64,000 nt of DNA from Pseudodesulfovibrio sp. S3 (lineage in GTDB: Bacteria; Desulfobacterota; Desulfovibrionia; Desulfovibrionales; Desulfovibrionaceae): NCBI RefSeq assembly GCF_004025585.1, contig NZ_QTZO01000004.1, forward strand, positions 62,001-126,000, read 5' to 3'. Of the stretch, positions 51,772-59,620 are shown piece after piece. The number at the start of each line of letters is the position of its first letter. The first letter of the stretch is position 1. Position numbers and translations under genes: made by a program. The notes beneath the pieces are model-generated. The model had not been told where the DNA came from. It ran no database searches and was given only the letters and a program-made list of their open reading frames with translations.

Positions 51772-52806
51772 ATGAACGGTGGTCTGGGGATACCCAGGGG
51801 ACTTGATGCCGAGCTGTTGATCATGGCCCGTGAGGGCAAATTGGTCGGCATCAGTAGAACCCGTTTGGAGCTGGTGCAGGAGTGGCTTGACCAGGGAATG
51901 ACCGCTGAACAGACCTGCAAGCGGCTCACCCTGTTCAACCGTGACGTGATCATGGCTGTGCTTGAGGCGCACGCCCTGGAGTATCCTTGGCTCAGGGAAT
52001 GCACTTTCCTGGAATTCGGTTCCGGTGGCCGCGAGGAGCAGGTTCTCGGATCCGATCAGGACAACGGGTTGCTCATGGCGGTTTCTCCCGATCCCGAAGA
52101 ACTGGATGACTGCACCCAATCCGTTGTCATTGCCCTGGACGGCGCGGGGCTGTCGCTCTGTGACGGCGGGGTGATGATCAGCAATGAAGAGTGGAGAGGG
52201 GACTTTGATGTCTGGTTGGCCAGGTTGACCAACTGGTTGTCCAATCCGGCGGAAAAGGGACCGTGGCAATCCGGCCTCATCCTTGACTTCAAGGCTGTTT
52301 TCGGCGCGGAAGAGGACGTCAGGCGTCTGCGTGAACGGTTATGGGAATACGTGCGCGCCAAACCCATTGCCGTTTCCCTGCTCATCCGGGAATTGACCGA
52401 CTATCGGCTGCCCCTGACCTTTTTCGGGGCGTTCGTCACGGAGAAGGAGGGGCTGTGGCACGGGTTTCTCAACATCAAGAACAGCGTGCTGGCCCACCTG
52501 ACCAACAGCGCTCGTATCCTGGCGCTCAAATATAATCTGTTTCCTGCCAATACCTGCGACCGTATCCGCGTCCTGGCCGAGGCCGGGCATGTTTCGAAAC
52601 GGCATGGAGAGGGACTGCTGGACGCCTGGGAATATCTTCAGCGGAAGCGGTTGGAGATCGGGCTTGAGTGCGACCGGGCAGGCGTTCCGCCGCATAACTA
52701 CGTGAACCCCACGGCCCTGGATGCCGAAGAAAAACAGCGACTCAAAGCAGCTATTCAGGCCGTGGAGAAGTTGGTTCGCCTGGTTCAGGCCGGGACCGGA
52801 CTGTGA
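51742..52806 (+). CDS. DUF294 nucleotidyltransferase-like signalling protein, short form
   Basis: The 354-residue protein has a GlnD-like putative nucleotidyltransferase core: FGSGGREEQVLGSDQDNGLL (about 93-112) contains the G-S-x-G-R and D-x-D motifs. A DUF294_C helical domain follows to the end. The cNMP-binding and CBS domains common in this family are absent; only ~60 helical residues precede the core. The family is repeatedly found beside acetate-type symporters, as here. I chose GTG 51742, which has GGAG six bases upstream; ATG 51772 is the alternative. Confidence 0.85.
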   Translation: MSSESDGKRSMNGGLGIPRGLDAELLIMAREGKLVGISRTRLELVQEWLDQGMTAEQTCKRLTLFNRDVIMAVLEAHALEYPWLRECTFLEFGSGGREEQVLGSDQDNGLLMAVSPDPEELDDCTQSVVIALDGAGLSLCDGGVMISNEEWRGDFDVWLARLTNWLSNPAEKGPWQSGLILDFKAVFGAEEDVRRLRERLWEYVRAKPIAVSLLIRELTDYRLPLTFFGAFVTEKEGLWHGFLNIKNSVLAHLTNSARILALKYNLFPANTCDRIRVLAEAGHVSKRHGEGLLDAWEYLQRKRLEIGLECDRAGVPPHNYVNPTALDAEEKQRLKAAIQAVEKLVRLVQAGTGL

Positions 52807-52885
52807 AATAGGCTTTAATATTGCAACACATGTTAGAACGGCAACTTTTCGACGGTGTTAAGTATATAATGTAAGGATACGGATC

Positions 52886-54436
52886 GTGAATGTTCTGCTT
52901 ATCAATCTGACCCGATTCGGCGACCTGATCCAGACGCAGCCCGTGATTGCAGGCCTCAGGGAGCGCGGTCATCGGATCGGGCTGGCCTGTCTTGAAAATT
53001 TCGTGTCGGCCACATCCCTGCTGAAAGGGGTGGAACGGGTCTTTTCCTTTCCCGGCGCCGGACTGCTTTCCGGGCTGGACAGTGATTGGCGGCTGGCTGT
53101 CCGGGATGTTGCGGCGTTCAGGCAGCATGTTTTTGATACGTTTTTACCTGATATTACCATCAATCTGACGCCCTCGGTGGCATCCAGACTCCTGGCGTTC
53201 GACCTGACGCCGGAAAGCGGTGTGACCAGGGGATTTACGGTGGACGAGTTCGGATTCAACGCGGACACCTCATCCTGGGCCGCCTTCCTCCAAATGGCCG
53301 GAGCCAATCGTGGAGCCAGCCCGTTCAACATCTGTGATCTTTTTCGGCGAACGGCAGGATTGGACCGGGAAGGGAATTCTCTGAATTTGGCCGTACCCGA
53401 TGAAGTCGCGCTGGCACGGGCTGACCAGTTGTTGGGACAGGCTGTGGACAAGGGAACAGGATTTATTGCCTTGCAGATGGGGGCCAGTGAAGATCGTCGC
53501 CGCTGGCCCGTGGAGAATTTCGCGGCTGTTGCCCGCATGTTTCACGAGCGGGACGGATTGATACCTGTCCTGCTTGGCACGAAGGCCGAAACGGCGTTGG
53601 GCGGCCGGTTTGCCGGACAGGTTGATTTTCCCTATATCAATTGTATCGGACGGACCTCTCTGGCCGAACTGGCTGGCATCCTGGTCAGGTCCAGGATGTT
53701 GCTGACCAACGACACCGGCACCATGCATCTGGCTGCGGGGTTGGGTGTGCCTTTGTGTGCGGTTTTTCTGGCAACGGCTCAGCCGTGGGATACCGGGCCG
53801 TATCGTTCCGGCAATATCTGTCTGGAGCCGGACATGGACTGTCATCCCTGTGAATTCGGCAAGCCGTGTCTTCATGGAGAGTCCTGTCGCAGGGCCGTGA
53901 AACCCGAAGCCATGTATGCGTATGCGGCCTCGTTGCTTGGTGGCGATAAGGTGGACTCGTCCCTTGGCGCCAGGGCTTGGTGCACCCGAACAGGCGAGGA
54001 CGGTTTCATGGAACTCGTTCCGCTTTCGGGGCACGACGCAACGGACCGGGCCGCCTGGATCGGCTTGCAACGGGTTCATTTCAGCGCATTCCTCGATGGT
54101 CGGGTCAAACCGGCAAGAACAGGTCTAGGCGGGTGCATTCGGCCGGAAATGCGAGCGGAAATATCCAAAACATTGACGAATGCGCGGGACATGCTTTTTC
54201 TGCTTTCCCAGCAGGGTATGCTATTGCAAAAGAATCCCCGCCCTCAGGCAAAAAACAAATTTCTGGCTTCCTGGCAGCGTTTGCAGTCCATTTTCTCATC
54301 GAATAAGTCGTTGAATATCCTTGGATTGTTGTGGGTGTTTCAGACGCAGCAGCAAGGAGGCGATTTCGGTGCGCTTCTTGATCTTGCCGAACGCTACTCG
54401 GCGTTGATGTCCTCTCTGCTTGATGAGTTTTCCTAG
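52886..54436 (+). CDS. Glycosyltransferase family 9 (heptosyltransferase-like) with C-terminal extension
   Basis: The 516-residue protein has a GT9/GT-B fold over the first ~350 residues: VLLINLTRFGDLIQTQPV at the start, ALQMGASEDRRRWPVENFA and TNDTGTMHLAAGLGVP for sugar-nucleotide binding. A Cys cluster CHPCEFGKPCLHGESC lies near 325-338. A further ~170 residues, partly helical, have no recognised homology. GTG start at 52886 after AAGGA; a TATAAT hexamer lies at 52865. Followed by two flagellar-export-like genes, so a role in surface or flagellar glycosylation is possible. Confidence 0.82.
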   Translation: MNVLLINLTRFGDLIQTQPVIAGLRERGHRIGLACLENFVSATSLLKGVERVFSFPGAGLLSGLDSDWRLAVRDVAAFRQHVFDTFLPDITINLTPSVASRLLAFDLTPESGVTRGFTVDEFGFNADTSSWAAFLQMAGANRGASPFNICDLFRRTAGLDREGNSLNLAVPDEVALARADQLLGQAVDKGTGFIALQMGASEDRRRWPVENFAAVARMFHERDGLIPVLLGTKAETALGGRFAGQVDFPYINCIGRTSLAELAGILVRSRMLLTNDTGTMHLAAGLGVPLCAVFLATAQPWDTGPYRSGNICLEPDMDCHPCEFGKPCLHGESCRRAVKPEAMYAYAASLLGGDKVDSSLGARAWCTRTGEDGFMELVPLSGHDATDRAAWIGLQRVHFSAFLDGRVKPARTGLGGCIRPEMRAEISKTLTNARDMLFLLSQQGMLLQKNPRPQAKNKFLASWQRLQSIFSSNKSLNILGLLWVFQTQQQGGDFGALLDLAERYSALMSSLLDEFS

Positions 54437-54516
54437 ACGGCATGGATTTTGAATGATCCGGTCAACACCGGATTAAACGGCAAATATTGTCATACCCTTT
54501 GGAGAAGGAGATCAAC

Positions 54517-55119
54517 ATGATCATTATTGACGGCAAACAATATGACATTGGTTCGCAGAATTTCGAGAACCTGGAACAGGTTTTCAATAAAGTGGTCGAA
54601 GACGGTCACCTTGAGGATCGTATCGTGACCGATGTCAAGGTCAACGAACAACCCTTTACCGAAATCTATCCTCACCAGGCCGAGGACATCGAGATGTCCG
54701 AAGTGGAAAGCGTCGAGATCGTGACCATGGCCACTGAAGACATGGCCGTGGAGATTACTCTTGAACTCTACAAGGTCGTGAACATCATGGCTGAGGGCGG
54801 CAAGCGCGTGACCCAGCTTTTCCGCCAGGCAGACGATGCCGAGGCCCTGGAGACGTATCAGGATCTCATTGATGTCATTCGTAATTTCCTGAACATGATC
54901 GGCGTCCTGCGTGACGAATATTCCCTGAAGGATCATGTTGATTATTTGCAGAATGCCGAAGAGTTGAACACTCTGTTTACCGAAATGGGAACTGTCCTGG
55001 AAAACGAGGACTGGATTCTGCTGGCCGATCTGATTGAATACGAATTTCTGCCTGCGGTGGAAAAATGGAAAAAAGTCATCAAGCACATTCGAGACGATAT
55101 CCGAACCGCGAAGAGATAG
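54517..55119 (+). CDS. Unknown acidic helical protein upstream of a FlgN/FliT-like gene
   Basis: The 200-residue soluble protein has a short beta-rich N-terminal part (MIIIDGKQYDIG...) and a mostly helical, acidic remainder. No named family was recognised. The ATG at 54517 follows GAAGGAG. The next gene starts 2 bp after its stop, so the two are translated together. The helical C-terminal part might interact with that small helical protein. Not enzymatic by any visible motif. Confidence 0.65.
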   Translation: MIIIDGKQYDIGSQNFENLEQVFNKVVEDGHLEDRIVTDVKVNEQPFTEIYPHQAEDIEMSEVESVEIVTMATEDMAVEITLELYKVVNIMAEGGKRVTQLFRQADDAEALETYQDLIDVIRNFLNMIGVLRDEYSLKDHVDYLQNAEELNTLFTEMGTVLENEDWILLADLIEYEFLPAVEKWKKVIKHIRDDIRTAKR

Positions 55120-55121
55120 AT

Positions 55122-55478
55122 ATGAGACAGCGCCGCCAGATGCTGGAAAAAGCCATGTCCATTGGTCAGAAGGAGCTCCAATTGCTGATCAAGGGGGACG
55201 TGTTCGAAGCGGAGAAGCTTGCCGAGTCTCGTGGGCAGATTGTTGATGAGGCCGTCAAAGGGTTGTCTCGTGATAATCTGAACGATCTGGCTGACACGCT
55301 AAGAGCGCTGAAATCCCTTCATGAAGAAATTACCGGTGAAGCCAAACGGCTGCATAAGAGCTTGAGGCAGGATTTGACCAGCATGAAAAAACAGAATCGT
55401 CGTATTGCCGGTTACAGTGTCGGTTCCGGTAATATCCCGAAATTGGCTACTGAACGATTCGTCAGCAAGAAAGGTTGA
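55122..55478 (+). CDS. Small helical protein, possibly a FlgN/FliT-like export chaperone
   Basis: The 118-residue protein is almost entirely helical, with coiled-coil-like stretches. The KELQLLIKGDVFEAEKLAESR pattern resembles the first helices of FliT/FlgN flagellar chaperones, and the C-terminal tail is basic. The AAGAGA Shine-Dalgarno lies inside the previous gene. Assignment rests on length, helix pattern and context. No flagellar structural gene is in the window. Confidence 0.5.
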   Translation: MRQRRQMLEKAMSIGQKELQLLIKGDVFEAEKLAESRGQIVDEAVKGLSRDNLNDLADTLRALKSLHEEITGEAKRLHKSLRQDLTSMKKQNRRIAGYSVGSGNIPKLATERFVSKKG

Positions 55479-55495
55479 TCTTCGTATACATCCAA

Positions 55496-55532
55496 AAGAC
55501 AAAGCCCCGGTCAATGGCCGGGGCTTTGTCTT
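55496..55532. terminator. Bidirectional terminator between the small helical protein and the PilZ gene
   Basis: 13-bp perfect stem GACAAAGCCCCGG / CCGGGGCTTTGTC with a 7-base loop, flanked by A- and T-rich tracts. Confidence 0.9.
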
Positions 55533-55553
55533 TGTTGTCAGTATTGTCGGTTT

Positions 55554-56483
55554 CTACATGTCGCCCCAGAGCAGTCGGCCCGTGGTCGGGTCGGCCTGGG
55601 CCGTAGCCGTGAATTCGATGCCGATGCGGGTGAAGCCGGGACGGCCTTCCTCCATGGAGCGGACAAGTCCGGCATACCAGTATGGCTTGAAGGTCTTTTC
55701 CCTGAAGTTGAACATGAACAGGTTCATGACCACGGGGGTATCCTGGGTGCACGTTTCAGGCAGCAGTCGGTTGAGAACGTTCAATCCGATGCCGCCGTCG
55801 GAGATGTTGATGACAGCATTGGCGTTCTGGTCCTTGCCGCCCGAGGCAAAGGAATTGACACCGATCTGCGGCATGGCGTCTTCGAACTCAAGGTCTGATG
55901 ATTCCGGGTTTTCCATCCAGAGTTTGACCCTGATGAACTGTTGGTCGGCCACGCGTTTGCGGCTGTATTTGCGTCTGGGAATCATGGCGAAGTCCGTGGG
56001 ACCGGACAGAATCAGTTGATTTTTCGAACGCCCTGTTCGGTCGGATTCAACAAGCAAGGCGGTGAAGGAGTTCACCTTGCCGTCTCTGGTCTTCAATGGA
56101 GCGAATACACAGACAAGGTCATTGCCTGGGCGTGTTTTGATCACGTCGAGACGCTCGATGATTTCGCATTTGATCTTGCCGGATTTGGCCGAGGTTATGA
56201 CGCATCTTACTGAAACGGTTTCGTCGTCAGGACCCGCCTGCACGTCGATCACAACTCCTTTCTGTTGGAGCAGGTGAGGGATGGCGGATCGGGTTGAATG
56301 GATGTTTCGTGCCTTGGGGCGAGCCAGAAGGCGCAGTGCGACGATGAGCAGGGTCAGGGCCAGGAAAGCCAGCAGCCCGGCCCCGGCATAGCGGATGTAT
56401 TCCGGCGGCATACCTGGAAATAAATCGTTGATCAACTCGGTGATCCGAAGTCCGATGGACGTGAGTGTTTCTTGTATGGGCAT
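55554..56483 (-). CDS. Membrane-anchored PilZ-domain protein
   Basis: The 309-residue protein has one membrane helix (about residues 33-52). A central beta-rich YcgR-like region (about 65-170) is followed by a PilZ domain. The c-di-GMP-binding residues are present as RRKYSRKRV (RxxxR) and NISDGGIGLNV (N/DxSxxG). It probably couples c-di-GMP to motility or surface functions. mltC lies 12 bp upstream; no Shine-Dalgarno is evident, so it may depend on coupling. The GGDEF protein at the window start is a possible c-di-GMP source. Confidence 0.85.
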   Translation of the reverse strand: MPIQETLTSIGLRITELINDLFPGMPPEYIRYAGAGLLAFLALTLLIVALRLLARPKARNIHSTRSAIPHLLQQKGVVIDVQAGPDDETVSVRCVITSAKSGKIKCEIIERLDVIKTRPGNDLVCVFAPLKTRDGKVNSFTALLVESDRTGRSKNQLILSGPTDFAMIPRRKYSRKRVADQQFIRVKLWMENPESSDLEFEDAMPQIGVNSFASGGKDQNANAVINISDGGIGLNVLNRLLPETCTQDTPVVMNLFMFNFREKTFKPYWYAGLVRSMEEGRPGFTRIGIEFTATAQADPTTGRLLWGDM

Positions 56484-56495
56484 GGTGTGGGGTGA

Positions 56496-57653
56496 CTAGA
56501 AGTTGACGAACTGCTTCTTGGCTTCAAGAACCTTGCCAAGATAGCGTTTTGTTTCGTCATGGGGAAGCTGTGAGCGCAGGGTGTCGTAAACCTTGGCTGG
56601 TGGCAGGCTGTTGATGGTTGAAGCCGCGCGCTTCTTGTTCTTGTCGAATGTTCGCAGAACCGAGCCGGCCCCGCCGTTGTATCCGGCGATCATGCAGTAC
56701 TCCCGAGACACGGGGTCATTTATATCCGCCAGAAATCGGGTCTGGAGCAGGTGGAGATAGGCCGTGCCGTAGGTAATGTTGGTGGTTGGCCGGAACAGGT
56801 CGTCCCGCGAGGGCTGCCCCTGCTTGCCGTGCAGGTAGTTGTAAACGTCGCTTCCTGCGGTGGCAGGGACCACCTGCATGAGACCCACGGCCATGGCCGG
56901 ACTGATGGCAAACGGGTTGAAGTCCGATTCCACCTGCATAATCGCATAGATCAGGTTTTTACTGACGTTGAATCGTTTTGCCGCACTTGTGACCAGATTC
57001 CGGTATTTGCCCGCTCTGATGTTCAGGTGATCCCTGACCATGGGAATGGTCACGTAATGGGCGGTTTTCCCCTTGACGGTGCGGGTCCTGAGGTCATGCC
57101 CAATGAGGTGATCGGCAAATTGTTCAGCCCGCCAGGCCCATCGGATATTCTTGTTCTCAGAGTCCTTGACTTCGCCCAGGAGAAACGGGGTGTCGCCGAG
57201 TTTGACGGTTTTGGCGGAATAGAGGTCAACGGCGCGCGGGTCGCCAGGGGTGAGCAGGGTGGTGACGATGGCGTTTCGCAGGCTTCCAAGGGGGTTCTCG
57301 GTGGCCAAGGTTTCTACGGTGATTTGTCCGGTGTCAAAGTCCACACTGGCACGGGACAGGTAATTGTCCGTGTATTTCACGTACTGTTTTGGTTCGGGAA
57401 TTCGTACGTTGTCGTCACCCCAGACCCCTGCGATGGATTCGATGAAGGATTCGATCAGTTTTGAAAAATTCTTCAGATCGTTGCCGAGCGCAGCCGGATT
57501 GGTGGCATAGCCCACGGCCTTGTCGCGGGCCAGTGCCTCGGCAGCCGCTGCCGGGTTGCCGGTGGCGGCGGCCCGAGCCAGGCGTACGGCATCATACCTT
57601 GTGCAGGAGCCCGTAAGGATAAGAAGTATGGTTAGGGCAACGGATCGCAGCAT
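56496..57653 (-). CDS. mltC: Membrane-bound lytic murein transglycosylase C
   Basis: The 385-residue lipoprotein (LLILTGSC, lipid Cys near residue 17) has the MltC N-terminal domain (YVKYTDNYLSRASVDFDTGQ near residue 90) followed by an SLT domain. The catalytic Glu is in IMQVESDFNP, with the conserved AVGLMQVVP and AGYNGGAGSV motifs. It cleaves peptidoglycan glycan strands to 1,6-anhydro products at the outer-membrane face. It lacks an evident Shine-Dalgarno. It is co-oriented with and 12 bp from the PilZ gene. Confidence 0.93.
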   Translation of the reverse strand: MLRSVALTILLILTGSCTRYDAVRLARAAATGNPAAAAEALARDKAVGYATNPAALGNDLKNFSKLIESFIESIAGVWGDDNVRIPEPKQYVKYTDNYLSRASVDFDTGQITVETLATENPLGSLRNAIVTTLLTPGDPRAVDLYSAKTVKLGDTPFLLGEVKDSENKNIRWAWRAEQFADHLIGHDLRTRTVKGKTAHYVTIPMVRDHLNIRAGKYRNLVTSAAKRFNVSKNLIYAIMQVESDFNPFAISPAMAVGLMQVVPATAGSDVYNYLHGKQGQPSRDDLFRPTTNITYGTAYLHLLQTRFLADINDPVSREYCMIAGYNGGAGSVLRTFDKNKKRAASTINSLPPAKVYDTLRSQLPHDETKRYLGKVLEAKKQFVNF

Positions 57654-57740
57654 AGTGGATTAATTCTGTTTATAATTGACTGGCACTAAATGACTGCTAA
57701 TAATTAATATTTATATATTCTAATTTTCAGAAACTCAACC

Positions 57741-57760
57741 AAGTGCATTGAACTGCACTT
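57741..57760. promoter_or_regulatory. Perfect inverted repeat upstream of the Hpt gene
   Basis: AAGTGCA (57741-57747) / TGCACTT (57754-57760), 6-bp spacer, ends 11 bp before the Hpt ATG and abuts its CGGAAG ribosome-binding site. It could be an operator or an RNA hairpin controlling translation. Confidence 0.4.
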
Positions 57761-57771
57761 CGGAAGCATGA

Positions 57772-58101
57772 ATGCCGAAATATCCGATAATAGAACGTAT
57801 AGATCCTGATCTCGGAGAATTGCTGGATCGTTTCTTCGATGTCTCGCACAAGGATCTGGAAGCAATGCAGGGAGCGCTTGCCGTCCTGGATTTCGAAGAG
57901 TTGGTTCGGTTGGGCCACACTGCAAAGGGAACCGGTAGCGGCTATGGGTTCAAGGGGATGGGCGACATCGGTCATGGGATCGAGCTTGCTGCCAATGCTC
58001 GGGATTTGCAGGCGGCAAAGGAGCAGGTTGAGCATTTGGCCCGGTATCTTGATACCGTCCAGGTTGAGTTCAATGACTATCCGGGTGGTAATAAAAAGTA
58101 G
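57772..58101 (+). CDS. Hpt-domain phosphotransfer protein
   Basis: The 109-residue four-helix Hpt protein has phospho-acceptor His49 in RLGHTAKGTGSGYGF (H-x2-K-G pattern). It relays phosphate between a hybrid kinase and a response regulator. It stands alone, divergent from mltC and convergent with the heptulosonate synthase gene. The single-domain receiver at 38195 is a candidate partner only by type. An out-of-frame ATG at 57768 would give just 13 codons. Confidence 0.9.
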   Translation: MPKYPIIERIDPDLGELLDRFFDVSHKDLEAMQGALAVLDFEELVRLGHTAKGTGSGYGFKGMGDIGHGIELAANARDLQAAKEQVEHLARYLDTVQVEFNDYPGGNKK

Positions 58102-58168
58102 TTTCCGTTACCCCGGTTGCCGCCGCAGGCTTCAAGCCTACGGCAGCAGCCGGAACGACATGGAACGG

Positions 58169-58960
58169 TTACAGTAATTCCATGGCGGCATCCACATCCC
58201 AGTTTTCGTGCACTACCTTGTTCAGCGCGGCCACAATCTTGGATGGGGCAGTGTGCTGGAAGATGTTTCTCCCCACCGAGAGGCCGGAACCGCCGGCCTG
58301 GATCGAATCGTAGACCATCTGTACCAGGTCGCGTTCGCTTTCGAGCTTCGGGCCTCCGGCTATGACTACGGGGACACAGCAGCCTTCCACCACTTTCGAG
58401 AATGATTCAGTGTCGCCGGTGTAGTTGACCTTGACAATGTCCGCACCCAACTCCACGCCCACGCGGGCGCAGTGCGCCACTATCTGCGGGTCGTATTCAT
58501 TTTTAATTTTTGGGCCGCGCGCATATACCATGGCCAGTACCGGCATGCCCCATTCCGACGCCTCGGAGCAGAGAGAGCCCAGGTCGGACAACATCTGCAT
58601 TTCGGTCTCGTCGCCCAGGTTGACGTGTATGGATACGGCATCCGCACCGAGTTTGATGGCGTCCGTGACCGAGCCGACCAGGGTCTTGGCATTGGGGAAC
58701 GGGGACAGGACTGTGGATGCGGACAGGTGAATGATCAGCCCGATGTCTTTACCGCCGGCACGGTGGGAACAGCGGGGAATACCCTTGTGCATGAGCATGG
58801 CATTGGCACCGCCTTCGGCCACTTGGTTGACGGTGTCGCGCAGGTCGATAAGTCCGTAGATGGGGCCCACAGTGACGCCGTGATCCAGAGGGACCACGAT
58901 GGTGCGGCCGTTATTGCGGTTCATGATCCTTTCGAGACGAATGGCTTTTCCGAGATGCAT
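58169..58960 (-). CDS. 2-amino-3,7-dideoxy-D-threo-hept-6-ulosonate synthase (class I aldolase family)
   Basis: The 263-residue enzyme is closely similar along its length to the Methanocaldococcus ADTH synthase as I recall it. Shared segments include VRLERI-like start (IRLERI), PLDHGV with the catalytic Asp, [31 protein letters not shown] with the acid/base Tyr, the Schiff-base Lys in [11 protein letters not shown], and [11 protein letters not shown]. It starts the alternative aromatic amino acid pathway that bypasses DAHP synthase. Class I fructose-bisphosphate aldolase is the alternative. The ATG at 58960 follows AAGGAG. A Phe leader peptide and attenuator lie just upstream. Confidence 0.88.
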   Translation of the reverse strand: MHLGKAIRLERIMNRNNGRTIVVPLDHGVTVGPIYGLIDLRDTVNQVAEGGANAMLMHKGIPRCSHRAGGKDIGLIIHLSASTVLSPFPNAKTLVGSVTDAIKLGADAVSIHVNLGDETEMQMLSDLGSLCSEASEWGMPVLAMVYARGPKIKNEYDPQIVAHCARVGVELGADIVKVNYTGDTESFSKVVEGCCVPVVIAGGPKLESERDLVQMVYDSIQAGGSGLSVGRNIFQHTAPSKIVAALNKVVHENWDVDAAMELL

Positions 58961-58996
58961 GGTGCTGCTCCTTGCTTTTTGGCCGGGTTGCGGCCC

Positions 58997-59036
58997 AAAA
59001 TAAAAGAGGCCGCGGATTTCCCCGCGGCCTCTTTGG
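58997..59036 (-). terminator. Attenuator terminator upstream of the heptulosonate synthase gene
   Basis: 13-bp perfect stem AAAGAGGCCGCGG (59003-59015) / CCGCGGCCTCTTT (59022-59034), 6-base loop. On the minus strand it is followed by TTTTATTTT. It lies 26 nt after the leader-peptide stop and 42 nt before the structural gene. The 5' arm (CCAAAGAGGCCGC, 59036-59024) can instead pair with GCGGTCTTGG (59080-59071) in the leader coding region as an antiterminator. Confidence 0.85.
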
Positions 59037-59060
59037 TTGTGTTTTTTCGTTTGATTAAAA

Positions 59061-59138
59061 CTAGCGCACACCAAGACCGCAGGTGTTTCTGAAATAAAAG
59101 CTAAAAAAGAAAAAGAAACGGGCGGTGATGTTGTGCAT
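59061..59138 (-). CDS. Phenylalanine-rich leader peptide (attenuator)
   Basis: The 25-codon ORF starts at ATG 59138 and stops at TAG 59061-59063. Residues 8-16 read FFFFFSFYF: seven Phe, one Tyr and one Ser. This is the hallmark of pheL-type leader peptides. The context fits transcription attenuation: control codons, then the segment GCGGT that can pair either with ACCGC in codons 5-6 (59126-59122) or, as GCGGTCTTGG, with the terminator 5' arm. The Shine-Dalgarno is poor. A perfect TTGACA at 59174-59169 would place the start close to the ATG, so translation may be nearly leaderless. Confidence 0.8.
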   Translation of the reverse strand: MHNITARFFFFFSFYFRNTCGLGVR

Positions 59139-59166
59139 GTTTTTTGGGTATCCGTTTTCACAAAGC

Positions 59167-59193
59167 CCTGTCAAGTAAACTTTCCGTGACAGG
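59167..59193 (-). promoter_or_regulatory. Inverted repeat overlapping the leader promoter -35
   Basis: CCTGTCA (59167-59173) / TGACAGG (59187-59193), 13-bp spacer. On the minus strand it contains TTGACA (59174-59169) with GATACC 16 bp on. It may be an operator over the promoter, or the ridA 3' hairpin. Confidence 0.4.
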
Positions 59194-59212
59194 CCTTGGC
59201 TTGTGAAGGGTT

Positions 59213-59596
59213 TTAGTCTGTTGTCGCCACGCATTTGAGTTCTACCAGGCCGCCCAGGGGGAGTCCGCCCACCTGTATGGCTGCGCGGGCAGGTTTGTGG
59301 TCGGTGAAATATTCGGAATAAATGGCGTTGAGGTCTGCAAAGCGGCCCATATCCATGACGAATACGTCGACTGCCAGAACTTTGTCCAGGGAGGATCCTG
59401 CTGCCTCGACGATGGTCTTCATGTTTTCCAGGGCCTGTCGGGTCTGGGCCTTGAATCCTTCAGCCAGTTTGCCCTGGCCGGGGATGATGCCGAGCTGGCC
59501 GGACACGAACAGCAAGCCGTTGGCAGTGGTTGCCTGGGAATAGGGACCGACCGCAGCCGGAGCGTTTTCGGTATGGATGAGTTTGATTTGCGACAT
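59213..59596 (-). CDS. ridA: RidA-family enamine/imine deaminase
   Basis: The 127-residue protein has family-typical AVGPYSQATTANGLLFVSGQ at the N-terminus and the substrate-binding Arg in KPARAAIQVGGLP, followed by the conserved Glu in LVELKC. RidA hydrolyses reactive 2-aminoacrylate and related enamines released by PLP enzymes, protecting other enzymes. The position upstream of the aromatic pathway enzyme may reflect co-regulation, but the attenuator region lies between them. It starts with AAGGAGAT and is 24 bp after the nucleoside-recognition gene. Confidence 0.94.
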   Translation of the reverse strand: MSQIKLIHTENAPAAVGPYSQATTANGLLFVSGQLGIIPGQGKLAEGFKAQTRQALENMKTIVEAAGSSLDKVLAVDVFVMDMGRFADLNAIYSEYFTDHKPARAAIQVGGLPLGGLVELKCVATTD

Positions 59597-59620
59597 GGAT
59601 ATCTCCTTGCGGTTAAAGGT

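Noticed and set aside
58961-59161. N-terminal extension of the heptulosonate synthase to 59161
   Set aside because: It would translate through the attenuator terminator; the ATG at 58960 has a good Shine-Dalgarno and matches the family N-terminus. The Phe-rich leader is in another frame.
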